Assembly (NCBI GenBank): GCA_034620365.1
Contig: JAQGEQ010000305.1
Coordinates: 744,001 to 808,000, forward strand
Length of the DNA: 64,000 nt
Source: Pegea sp. RAD2-039
Taxonomy: Eukaryota > Chordata > Thaliacea > Salpida > Salpidae
Reading direction: 5' to 3'
The notes under the pieces are model-generated. The model did no database searches and was not told where the DNA came from. It saw only the letters and a program-made list of their open reading frames with translations. A program made the translations under genes and the position numbers. This document shows, piece by piece, positions 23,132 to 33,416 of the stretch. Position 1 is the first letter of the stretch; each line of letters starts with the position of its first letter.

Positions 23132-24097
23132 ATGGCAACCAACATAAAAAGCATTATGATGGAAGGGCTGGTTGTTATGAAAATAGCAAAGTTCTGTGAT
23201 GAAGACTCTGGTGGTCCTGATATGGTTGCTGGTCTTTTGCTTGGTATGGTTGATGGTGAACGTCTTGAAATCACCAATTGTTTTGCTTTTCCAAGAGCAA
23301 CTGATAATTCTGATTTTGATGATGCTCAGTACCAAATGTACATCCAAAAAGCTCATAGAAATGTAAATATCGATCATTTGCAAGTTGGTTGGTTTCAACC
23401 ATCTATACATGGTAATTTTATCAACAAAATGTTTTTGGAAACTCAGCTCTCCTACCAATCTAGCATCGCTGAATCTGTTGCTATTATGTATGATCCTCTG
23501 AAAACCTCTAAGGGTTGCTTATCAATGAAAGCTTACCGTTTAACTTCTAAAACGATGGAATTATACTCTAAAAATAATAATCCATTATCAGTTGAAGTTT
23601 TAAAAAAAGCTGGTGTAACTTTTGATAATATGTTTGATGAGGTTCCAATTGAGATCAAAATTTCACCTTTGGCTAATATTCTTCTTCATAAATTGAAAAG
23701 AGAATATCCTGTTCCTGCTAAAGTTGAATTTCTCAATTTATCACATGGTTCTTCACTTGAACATCAACTTCGTCTGATGTTGTCTTCAATTGATGAAATG
23801 TCTCAAGAAAATGGAAAATTTTTGCAGTATCAACGAATGATGACTAAATATAATCAAAGTAAAAATCTCCATATCCAACGTCGAGCTGCTGAAAACGCAG
23901 CTAGAGCTAATAGAGGGGAATCCCCTCTTCCAGATGAAGATATCAATAAAGTGTTGAGACCAGTGATGCAACCTCAACGTGTAGATGCTTTGCTTGCTTC
24001 TCAGCAAATTACTCAATACTGCGATCAAATTAACCAGTTTTCCACCAAGGGTTTGGGTCGCATCTTTATGGCTGAAGCTATGGAATACAAGGAATAG
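23132..24097 (+). CDS. eIF3h: eukaryotic translation initiation factor 3 subunit h
   Basis: A single uninterrupted frame of 321 residues (vertebrate proteins about 350). eIF3h is a structural MPN-domain subunit of the cytoplasmic eIF3 complex, which helps recruit the 40S ribosome to mRNA. Residues about 10-145 form the MPN domain: GLVVMKIAKF, LLLGMVDGERLEITNCFAFP, VNIDHLQVGWFQ, ESVAIMYDPLKTSKG. As usual for eIF3h, the JAMM metal-binding motif is not evident, so no peptidase activity is expected. The C-terminal helical part contains DEMSQENGKFLQYQ, RGESPLPDEDINK and a conserved end LGRIFMAEAMEY. The start was chosen at 23132 because ACAATGG is a good initiation context and the family similarity begins just after it; the frame continues upstream only through non-ATG codons. 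Phosphorylase kinase alpha starts 329 bp downstream on the same strand. Confidence 0.95.
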   Translation: MATNIKSIMMEGLVVMKIAKFCDEDSGGPDMVAGLLLGMVDGERLEITNCFAFPRATDNSDFDDAQYQMYIQKAHRNVNIDHLQVGWFQPSIHGNFINKMFLETQLSYQSSIAESVAIMYDPLKTSKGCLSMKAYRLTSKTMELYSKNNNPLSVEVLKKAGVTFDNMFDEVPIEIKISPLANILLHKLKREYPVPAKVEFLNLSHGSSLEHQLRLMLSSIDEMSQENGKFLQYQRMMTKYNQSKNLHIQRRAAENAARANRGESPLPDEDINKVLRPVMQPQRVDALLASQQITQYCDQINQFSTKGLGRIFMAEAMEYKE

Positions 24098-24249
24098 ACT
24101 TGAGTTGAAATTACTTAACTAGCCTTGGTTTGAAGTTGACTCACTTATGGAATCTGGTTTACTTCTTATAAATGGATTTACTTTGTTATAGAACAATTCT
24201 GTTTAGTTTGAGATTTCTGAATTGGTGGTTTCATTTCATTTCAATATTT

Positions 24250-24255
24250 AATAAA
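24250..24255 (+). terminator. AATAAA polyadenylation signal for eIF3h
   Basis: An AATAAA hexamer (overlapping a second one at 24254-24259) lies about 155 bases after the eIF3h stop and well before the next start codon, which is the expected place for 3' end formation. Given the AT-richness, the motif alone is weak evidence. Confidence 0.5.
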
Positions 24256-24426
24256 TAAATGATTATAAATTCAATTATAGAGTAATTAATTGTTCATATT
24301 CAAATGGTGTAATTCTGACAGAAAATTAACTGAGATTCAAATATATGCAGCATATTTGATGGTTTGTTTAGTTTATAACAAGAAACAAACCTTCTAATTA
24401 AGTTTGATGATTGTTTCAAACTCAAG

Positions 24427-27400
24427 ATGAGAAGTAGAAGTAATTCTGGTGTTAAACTAGACAACTATGTTAGATTGGTTCAAAAAAGTATTTTAAAATT
24501 TCAGGTAGGTTTCCAAATTTTAGTGTTTAATTGAGACATGCTTAGCTAGGTAAAAAATTCTTTTTATTTATTAGGATCCAATTACTGGTTTGTTTTCGGC
24601 CAGTAAACACCAACTACATGCTTGGGTTCGTGATAATGTCTATTCAATCCAAGCAGTTTGGGGCCTTGCTTTAGCTTATAAGAAACAAGCTAATTTAGAT
24701 GAGGATAAGGCAAAAGCTTATGAGCTTGAACAGGTATGAGATACCATTAAAACAGAATAGAACATCAAATAACTTTTGACTGTTAATCCTCAAATTAATG
24801 ATGAGTTTCATAAAAATTAGAATGACAAATATTTCAATTTGTAAGTTTCCTAGTTTATTAAATTCCAAATAAATTAATCTTTAGTAAATTACTTGATTAA
24901 CATAATCAAACTATAAGATGATGGTTTTTTAGTTCAAATTATTTGCTCTTCACATATCAACATTCGAAACTAAAAGTTTGGAAATTGAATTATGAATTGA
25001 AATATAAATCACAATTAAACAATTAAAATAAATAATTTAAAAAATGTTTTATCAAGTGTAAAGAAGTTTCTTATCAAATTCAAACTGACTTTAAAGATGT
25101 TTTTTTCATTTAAATATCAAATTTTTTACAAAATCTCAATTTATCACACAGAAGATAAACTCTTATACTAACTTCATATTAACTTGTACAAACATCAAAT
25201 ATCTTTTATATAACAGAGATGAATATATTAGTTTACATCTATGTTACAATTAAATCAAAGTTTCTTTTGTATAAACTTATAAAATTTTATGATTTACTGA
25301 ATTTATCTCTCTTAAAATCAATTTATTTGTTGAACAGAATGTAGTGAAATGTATGAGGTCTTTATTGTTGTGTATGATTAGACAGTCTCATAAAGTGGAG
25401 TTATTCAAGGTCAGTTGAATTGAAATAACATTAAATTGTTAACTAAACATTTTTATTTTATTACTTTTAAAGTCATTATAGATTATTTACAAATTTAGTA
25501 AAATTTAAGCTGTAGAAAAAGTTGTTGAAATTAAGAATTTGGTTGTAATGAAAGAAAATTTGAGATATCAAATTAAAATCTTAAAAATTCAACTTTGTTA
25601 CCTAATAGAAAAGTAATTGAAAATATTATTACAAAAATCAAACTATTTTTAAATTAACTTTCAAAACTATTAATCAAAAGTAGATTCAGTTATAAAAACT
25701 CCTTTAAATTGCTTCATTTAAAATATATTCAAAAATACTATTGAACCAAACAGACAACACCATCACCAAGCAATTCACTTCATGCTAAATATTGTAAACG
25801 AACTTTAAATGAAGTAGTTGCTGATAATGAATGGGGTCATCTTCAGCTGGATGCTACTGGACTTTATCTACTGATGCTAGCTCAGATGACTGCGTCTGGT
25901 AAATCGTAGTGTTACATTGTTTGATCTTTCAAATCTTTCTTTATATAGGTTTGAAGATTATCTACAATTTAGATGAAGTAGCGTTTGTTCAGAATCTTGT
26001 ATTTTATATCTCCATCGCGTATCGAACCCCTGATTATGGAATCTGGGAACGAGGAGACAAAACTAACCACGGAGTCCCGGAGCTAAATGCTAGCTCTGTT
26101 GGGATGTGTAAGGTCCTACTGACTGAACTTTACTTTAAAATGATTCAATTTTTTTATTTTTGATTCTTTTTCAGGCTGCTCTTGAAGCTATTGACCAACT
26201 AAACCTTTTCGGACCATCTGGAGGTCAGCAATCAGTCATTCATGTGACCCCAGATGAGAAGGCGTTGTGTAAAGTGATATTAGAGAGCATGCTACCTCGT
26301 GAATCAAACTCCAAGGTAAGAGAGGTTGAAAGTAGTCACGTGACTACCATCTCTTCAAACAGGAAATAGATGCAAGCTTGCTAGCTATTGTCAGTTACCC
26401 AGCATTTGCTGTTAGTGACCCGGACCTTGTCCAACTTACCAAAAAGGTCATCACTGATAAGTTACAGGTAATCATATGACAATGATGACGTCATCTGATT
26501 GGTGGTTGCAGGGCAGATATGGTTGTTGTCGATTTCTTCGCGATGGTTACAAAACAGCGTGTGAAGATCTTTCAAGACTCCATTATGAGCTTGCTGAGTT
26601 GAAGGTAGTCTTCATCTTCACTTCATCTTCTCACTTCTCGTCTCATTCAAGGTCTTCGAACACATCGAATGCGAGTGGCCCCTTTTCTGGACCTTTTTAA
26701 TGCTTGATGGTCTTATCAACAACAACATGCAACAAGCTGAAGAGTATCTGGAAGCAATAAAAGAGATCTTGGTCCTCGAAAATGGGATCTATTGGATGCC
26801 AGAACTTTATACTGTCCCAAAAGACAAAGTGACCGCCAACTGTGGGTCCATTTGCTGGTAATAAATATTTATTTCAGGTAGAAGCAGAGAAAAACGACCC
26901 ACATAGTCAGGACCGGGTAGCTGTGGGCAAACTACCTCATCTGTGGGGTCAGTCGCTCTACATCTTAGCTAATTTGATATGGGAGGGCTTCTTGGAGCCG
27001 GGAGAGATTGATCCTTTGAACAGAAGATTTTCGACGCAACTGAAACCCGATATCGTCGTTCAGAGTAAATTGAAAACTTTTTCTTCTTGTTTTTACTATT
27101 TTTGTTCTTTGTAGTTGTCATTATGCCTGAAGAAGAAAGTTTTCAGAAGATGCTGAAAAATCGATTAAATATCACAAGTGAAACTGAAAAGGACATTTCT
27201 CCTATCAGGTTCTCTCCTGTCACGTGACTTCATTTCAAGCTTAAAATCAAGAAGCTAATTTCACAAACGACCATTTTCGTCTACAGAGTGAGACCCGCAC
27301 GCTGTTTGTCAGAGGTATATTCCTCGTTGGGCAAGAATGACAAATTGAAGTTAAGTGGACGCCCTGATAGTCAGATGGGTATTTTAAGTACCAGTAAAGT

Positions 27401-30400
27401 GTACCAGATCCGTGGAGACACATTTATCTTTACTCCTAAGGTAATCTTTATCTGAGATTAAAATCTTCTTCATCTGCGAAATTCAATCAGCTGCTGGATC
27501 AGAGAGACTTCTATATGTGTCTGGATACAGAGATGCTGGTAGATATGTTGGTGACCGAGTTACAGTACTTGGTATCAACGTGGACTTCGTTGGGAAGACC
27601 TCTTGTGCTTCTTCCTATACACCGAGGGATGTTGAGTGAGTCCCAAAACCTCCCAGATATCTTCTTATTAAGATTTGTTTCAAGTGGAAAATGAAAATGA
27701 GTTTAAACCAACTCTGATCTCTGTTCTGAAGAAGATACAAGCGGGATACTTGTCCGGAGTCAGGTAACTCAGATTCCATTCTAGGCAAAAATATGACATT
27801 TTTATTGACTCAGAGTGGTTCTTGGAACCTTATGCAAATTTCTCAGTACTTCTTGTATCACTAAACTCACTTTTTTGGATCAAAAAGGTCCGAAATCTTC
27901 TTCTAATCTCGCTTAATCATCTTTATTTGCTCTTAGATGATGTGAGCAGTAAATCTCTTCAAAGAACTTTCTTTAATGATAAAAATATTCAACAAAAACG
28001 TCTTCATCAAATCTCTTCATCTAAAAATCATTTAAATAAGAATCCTCCTGAAGATTCATCTGAACATCCTGAAAATCTGACAGAGATCAAATCGTGGAGC
28101 GACCTTACAAGTGAGTGAAGAACATCTCTGAAATCCTTCTTCTACATCTTCTGAAGCATCTTTTTAATCAACTTAATCTTGCTAACATCTCTTTATTCTA
28201 CTATTTGATGAATCTAATCAAATATTTGTTTTTTGTGAATGACTTTAGATAATCTCGTGAAAATTGGTGAGTTTGTTCATCTTATTTTGGAAAAACTTTT
28301 AAAATCATCTTTAAAAACTAACTTTCATATTTTCATTGAATTCTTTTTATAAATTTTTCAGTTTCTTTTTATTCTTGTTTAATTTCCATTTGTGAAAATT
28401 CGATTTATCTCAATTATTTTTGATATATATTCAAATTGTAACAACTTTTACAGATAAATTTGACTTTTCAAAAAAACTTAAGCGGCAAAAGCACATTAAA
28501 CAAGAGTAAGTTAAATAAAAACAATCACAATAAATACAAATTCTCTTATTTGTAGGAAAATTGTTCAAGCTTTAGTTGGAGACAGTTCTGTTAAGAATAT
28601 GGAAAAATCAGATGAAAGTTCAGATAAAACAGAAAGTTTGTTGGAAATTCTTGGAAAAACAAATAATATTCAAGAACAAGCTGATCTATTGATGAAGATT
28701 TATGAGCTCAAGTTAGAAAATATTTAAAATATAAATTAAAATTTGTAACTTGAAGATTTGAATCACTTTCGACAAATAAATATTTCTTTCTCGAAATTAA
28801 ATTTTTTGATTTAGAAACATGAATTATATCATCGAATTTAAGGGCGACAAACATCTGAAGTTATCAGAACTAATTGAAGAAATTTATTTGGTTGCTGCAA
28901 ATAATTTAGATTGGTTGATTGTTAGACAAGTTAGTAATCAACAACATCTCACCATCTACATGATGATATGATCTTAGATGTCTAGTTTACTGATCTCTAC
29001 AGTTCCGGGACTTTCACAGTTTCTCACAGATCTCTTGGTGAGGCAGAAGCAAGTCACAGTTGGTTTTCCAAGAACTGGCTGTGAATTGACAATCGACAAG
29101 TAAATTGGATTTTTTAAATTTTCAATCGAAGCGTTTTTTTGTCAACAATTTTCTGGAAATTAATAATGAAGATTATTTCCTAATTTTTAGGCCATTATCA
29201 GATGATGATCTTCATAATGTTGTGATGAAAGCTTTCAAAGACGATATGGAAATAGCAGTCTTAACTCAGGTGCTATCTTCAATCTCTCTTTATATTTGTG
29301 TCTAAAGAAGTTGATACTTTTCAGGAGATTATCATCTATTTAGGAATGTTTATTCGTTCTTCTCCTAAATTATTCCTTGATCTTTTGAGACTACGAATTG
29401 GTCTTATCATACAAGTAAGTTGATAAATTTGTTTCGTCAGATATAATTTTGGAATTGATTTAAGGTGATGGCAAGTGAGTTGGCACTTCATTTCAACTGT
29501 GATGGACAACTAGCAACTGAATATTTGATGAGGTTAAGTCCCTACGAAACTAAACAAGTTCTTTACAATATACTGAGCGGCAAGGAGCTGGGGAGTGTGA
29601 AAAGCGGTCAGTTTCTTGTTCCTCATCTTCATCTTCATCTTTAATCTCTTCTTTTGCAGTGAATCCTTCGAGAAGTTCTCGAAGCCAGTTTGATAGTACA
29701 AACTCCAACTATCAACTTGATTGTTTGAAAGTAAATTGATATTTCAAAGAAGATCTTTTGTAAATCTCTTTATTTTCACCAGCAACGTCGCGTCCTATCC
29801 TCCATCCTCTCTTCTTCAGCTTGGAGATCAACGGCAAATCTTAATCCTTTAGAAGAAGAGCAATTATCTTTTAAATCTCAAGTAGTCACATGACCTTTTT
29901 TGAACCAACTTCAAGTAATAACTTTCAGTATACTGGTCATAAAAGGGGTCTTTGGTTAAGAAGAAGAAGAATTGATGGAGCTCTTAATCGAGTCCCACAA
30001 GATTTCTATTCAAGAATTTGGCATCTTCTAGAAAAGTGTTACGGATTAAATATCGGCTCTAAATTTATTCCAAGTTATCTCACTAAAGAGGTAGAGTAAA
30101 GATCAGAAGATAAGATGATGAAGAGTTTTTGTTGAAGTAGATGACAGCAGAGGAGCTAAAATTTGCTCTCCATGTGGAGAATGTCTTTAACGATATCCCT
30201 CAACCAGAATATCGTCAGCTACTTGTTGAAACTCTGATTATCCTCACAACGTTAGCTGAATCACCCAAGGTCACCTTTCTACCCCAGACTATTTCTATTT
30301 GTGATCTTCTGCAAGTCGCAAACGACATTTTTATAAAAAAAGAGGTAAAAAAATCTCCCTTCTTCCCAAATCTTAGTTTGATCTTTTACAGACGGACGAT

Positions 30401-30571
30401 GGAGCCCCTAAAAATCTACTTAAGCTGGACACATACACAAACATTTGTATCGAATTCTATGACTGTGCACCAAGTGGTCCACATGGCACCATGACCTACA
30501 TATCATCAGCAATTGTCCAGTGCCTTGCCCACCTATTACCGTCCACTGTTAACGACTGTATGGTCTCTTGA
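24427..30571 (+). CDS. PHKA: phosphorylase b kinase regulatory subunit alpha
   Basis: Large regulatory subunit of phosphorylase kinase (alpha4 beta4 gamma4 delta4), which activates glycogen phosphorylase in the cytosol. Twenty-nine exons join in frame to about 1169 residues (vertebrate about 1230): 24427-24504, 24575-24733, 25338-25409, 25754-25898, 25949-26112, 26175-26315, 26363-26467, 26512-26604, 26652-26828, 26878-27064, 27115-27208, 27287-27440, 27491-27635, 27685-27763, 27814-27887, 27937-28110, 28249-28266, 28454-28505, 28556-28711, 28815-28933, 29003-29099, 29191-29269, 29325-29414, 29465-29606, 29660-29730, 29783-29881, 29929-30090, 30141-30344, 30392-30571. Landmarks: N-terminus [39 protein letters not shown] and [12 protein letters not shown] in the glucoamylase-like domain, [29 protein letters not shown], then C-terminal [14 protein letters not shown] and [13 protein letters not shown]. 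The protein ends CMVS, a CaaX box expected to be farnesylated as in known alpha subunits. Alpha rather than beta is indicated by the N-terminus and the CaaX end. Confidence 0.96.
28249..28266 (+). other. 18-nt microexon in the phosphorylase kinase alpha gene
   Basis: It is flanked by a ctttag acceptor and a GTGAGT donor and encodes NNLVKI across phase-1 junctions. Because it is 18 nt long and both neighbours have the same phase, skipping it also keeps the frame. It lies in the variable, poorly conserved region of alpha subunits, where alternative splicing is known in vertebrates. Assignment rests on splice signals and phase only. Confidence 0.55.
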
Positions 30572-31162
30572 CCTTATTCATTGCACAACGAAATCACTTT
30601 CCTAATTTTATTCATTTAATCATCAAATAATTTGTCTGATAATTATCATAAGATCAAGCTCAGAGCAGTTGATTTAAGATCTTAATGATGAAGATTTTTA
30701 TTCTGTTTTTATTTTGTGCATGCAAATTAGAAATTACTTATTGAAAAGAAAACTCATTTTAGAAAGTATTAATCGAACAAAGTTTAGTTGTATATCGAAC
30801 CAACAAGTACAAAACCTATTATTTGAAGTGTTCTTCTCAAACATCCATGAAAAACTTAAATAAAAACTAGTAACAAGCCCAGCAAATAGAGATTTGTAAC
30901 TTTTACTGTTTTGCTGATGTATAAACTTCCCGGTCACAAATTGACTGGTTAAATAAGAGACCCTCAAACATTTCCACATCCAAAAAACCACATTTCAATC
31001 TTATATAAAAGTATTCGAAAACCACATATTTTTGAAAATAAAAACTACAATAAGGTAGTGATAATTCAAGAACTGATAACCAAATACTTAAATAAATGAT
31101 GCCCCAAAAACTCAAAGTCGTTAACTACAAAATTTGAAGTTTATTCTTAGTGCTGACGATTA
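30572..31162. other. 3' flank of phosphorylase kinase alpha
   Basis: AT-rich DNA without a supported gene. It should hold the phosphorylase kinase 3' UTR. Short frames on the minus strand at 30734-31115 show no family features and look like chance. The tandem array begins at its right edge. Confidence 0.5.
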
Positions 31163-32041
31163 GAATAAAGTTGTACAAGATGCAATTTACATCAGCTTCG
31201 ATATTGATTTCTTATTTTGATTATTTTATAAAAAGTGATTCACAACTATAAGAAAAACCAACTACACAAGCAACTTTCCTTAAAATTTGGTTAAAAAACT
31301 GGTTTTCCAGATGACATAAGAAGTAATGAAAAATAATCTTCATGTTTAAGTTAATTATCTTCAAATAATTTAACTCAGTCACTGAACTTTATAAAAAAAT
31401 TGAATCTGGTAAATAGATATGATTCTATTATTTACTTTATTTTCAGCGACGAAAAACGAATGTTTACAAATATTTGATTTCTCTAAGAATGATGATAACT
31501 ATTCACTCGACAAATTTGATTTAAAGATTCTATAAGCTTGTTGATGCAAACACTCTTTTAGTAATTTCATTAAAATAATCATTTTATGTAAGTATACTTC
31601 TTAAAAATAAACCTTTATCTTCAAATTTTTATTATCATGTATCCATAATATTTTGCAGAATGTAATTTCTGTCATATTTTCAACTATATTCTTTTCTGTC
31701 TGCTTAGAGGTCGATAAAATTAATTAAAAACTATTTAATGTCTTTTTTCTGTCAATGTTATCTTGTTTTATTTGTCATCTATACTTATTGATTTTATGAG
31801 TATACGTTTTAAAATTAACACTAAATTTGATGTATTAGAAAATGAAATTTTAGAAATTATAAAATTTAGTTATATTATTTGGTATAAAAGAATTTGAATA
31901 AGACTTTCATAAAAAGGCTAATTCTAGTTTATGAGGCTTCTTAATCTATTTTCTTGAGTTAGTTTTATTTTTGATCATTAGAAAAAGAAAATTTGAGAAT
32001 AATAAATATAGTATAGGAGTGATAATTACTAGAAATTTCGA
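31163..32041. repeat. partial leftmost unit, 3' flank of PITP copy 1
   Basis: The first 120 bases match the unit segment seen at about 34264-34385. The sequence then jumps, near 31285, to the segment seen at about 35608, so roughly 1.2 kb of spacer is missing. The rest is ordinary unit sequence. The complement carries AATAAA (plus coordinates 31964-31969) about 75 bases after the PITP stop, a plausible poly(A) signal found in the same place in other units. Confidence 0.8.
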
Positions 32042-32821
32042 TTAATTAGCTTCTGAATTTTGTTCTTCTTTGACAGAGTTTTCGATCTGATCAATTTCAT
32101 GCTTACTTAAACCAAACCATTTATCAGTATTACAAAATAATTGTCGATTAAATGTTATGATCAACTCTTTCTGGTAATCTTGTAACATCTTTTCAACTTT
32201 ACCTTGTAAACCAAAATAAGCAAATTTACAACTAACAAGCTTGTAGCAGCACATAACTGGTACTTGGTCAGCTGGTTTCTTCACTGCTTTAGCTTGTATA
32301 TCTTTAATCCAGCCCTTTCCTAAACGACCACGACCAGTTTTTTTAGAATGAAACTTTGATGGATCATATTTTGCTTTATACTTTGCAGGATAATCAAAAT
32401 CATTAGCAATATCAATATAAACAACTTCAACATTCTTATATTCACTCGGAGGTAATTTGAAAGGATTTTTAGCTGTACCTGCATCGGGCAAATGCATTGA
32501 TTTTATAACTATTTCAAACTTGGATCCAAAATATTCATTAGCCACTTTAGTTTCACAGGTTGGATAACTGTCCCATGCTCTTTCTCTGAATTTTAATGAC
32601 TTTTTTGGAAAAAATGTTGATAAAAGTGAACCAACATAATAAACTTTATCAGAAAACTCTACAATTTGATCGCCCCTTTTAAGGGTTTCCTTTTTAATAA
32701 TTTCAACATTATTATCTTCATTACTTTCTTCTTTAACTGCTTCATAACCTGTATGATGCTGAGCTCCCTCGTACTCACTAACAGTCATTGGAAGGATTAT
32801 TCGATATTCAATAGTTTTCAT
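32042..32821 (-). CDS. class I phosphatidylinositol transfer protein, copy 1
   Basis: 259 residues in one exon; animal class I PITPs are about 270. Family role: soluble carriers that exchange phosphatidylinositol and phosphatidylcholine between membranes and support phosphoinositide signalling. The whole START-like fold is covered: IEYRIILPMTVSEY at the N-terminus, ERAWDSYPTCETKVANEYF at 80-98, VEVVYIDIAND at 131-141, KFHSKKTGRGRLG at 156-168, CCYKLVSCKF at 191-200, FNRQLFC at 224-230, acidic tail. By eye alignment with PITP-alpha, Thr59 is Ser57, Lys61 is Lys59, Glu86 is Glu80, Asn90 is Asp84, Cys95 is Cys89, and Trp-Trp 203/204 of the membrane loop is Tyr202-Phe203. The Ser166-type phosphosite is kept as Ser159. 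This copy alone has Gly170 (Asp in most) and shares Asn255 with copy 6. Confidence 0.95.
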   Translation of the reverse strand: MKTIEYRIILPMTVSEYEGAQHHTGYEAVKEESNEDNNVEIIKKETLKRGDQIVEFSDKVYYVGSLLSTFFPKKSLKFRERAWDSYPTCETKVANEYFGSKFEIVIKSMHLPDAGTAKNPFKLPPSEYKNVEVVYIDIANDFDYPAKYKAKYDPSKFHSKKTGRGRLGKGWIKDIQAKAVKKPADQVPVMCCYKLVSCKFAYFGLQGKVEKMLQDYQKELIITFNRQLFCNTDKWFGLSKHEIDQIENSVKEEQNSEAN

Positions 32822-32864
32822 GATAACTTGAAAGACTTAAACAAGGTTTTATAAACTTAATAAA

Positions 32865-33188
32865 CTGAGAATAAAAATAACTTATTGCTATCAAAACTCA
32901 AACTTTAACTTATCTGTTAAGTTATATTTAAAAACTATAAAATTTCTACTACTATACTTTTATGTCTTTTTTGTCAAAATAAGAAGTAGATATTAGAATC
33001 GATTAAACTATAAATAGAGCAAACTATGATGCTGCTACCAAAAGAGCTTCTTATAGAATTTTCATAGCCGTAAAGCAATCTGTTACATCATGTTAAATCA
33101 TTAAAACGTTAAACCTCAATAAAAATACTTTATCGATCTTATACTTCATTTACTACTGACCTCTTAACTCATAACATTTGGTTCTTAC
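32865..33188 (-). other. putative intron in the 5' UTR of PITP copy 1
   Basis: The donor GTAAGAAC (complement of 33181-33188) and the acceptor ttctcag (ending at 32865) are conserved in position in the other units. The acceptor AG is retained even where neighbouring bases changed (ttttcag or atttcag). The acceptor lies 43 nt before the ATG. If real, the PITP genes are not strictly intronless. Supported only by sequence signals and conservation. Confidence 0.4.
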
Positions 33189-33298
33189 TGATATAAATTT
33201 AATCTTTACTTATTTCTTTAAACTTATTCTAATTTTTAATCTTTTAATAAACAACTCTTTCATCTTATAATAATAAATTTATGAATGGATTTTTGTTG

Positions 33299-33416
33299 TA
33301 TTTATAGGCTGGTGTTTGTAGTATATTGCTGCCGATTGAAAAAAAGCGTTGCCAATTAGATTTTTTAAATATTATTAATAATAATGCAACTACTTTTATG
33401 AAAATAGTTGCATTAT
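33299..33416 (-). promoter_or_regulatory. putative promoter of PITP copy 1: TATA box and upstream stem-loop
   Basis: On the minus strand CCTATAAATAC (TATA part at 33299-33307) lies 478 bp before the ATG. About 80 bp further upstream is an inverted repeat, AATGCAACTA...TAGTTGCATT (33382-33416), whose arms pair over about ten bases and continue with T/A pairs. All eight units keep both elements, although much of the spacer varies, which argues for function. Confidence 0.5.

Noticed and set aside
30734-31115. Two overlapping minus-strand frames of 70-85 codons after phosphorylase kinase
   Set aside because: No family motif or splice partners; ordinary for stop-poor chance frames at this size.
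32666-32854. 62-codon plus-strand frame repeated opposite every PITP start (also at 36985, 40046, 44362, 48677, 52994, 57313 and 61638)
   Set aside because: It is the antisense of conserved PITP codons. Its conservation is explained by the PITP frame, and the product is a low-complexity Phe/Ile/Asn peptide.
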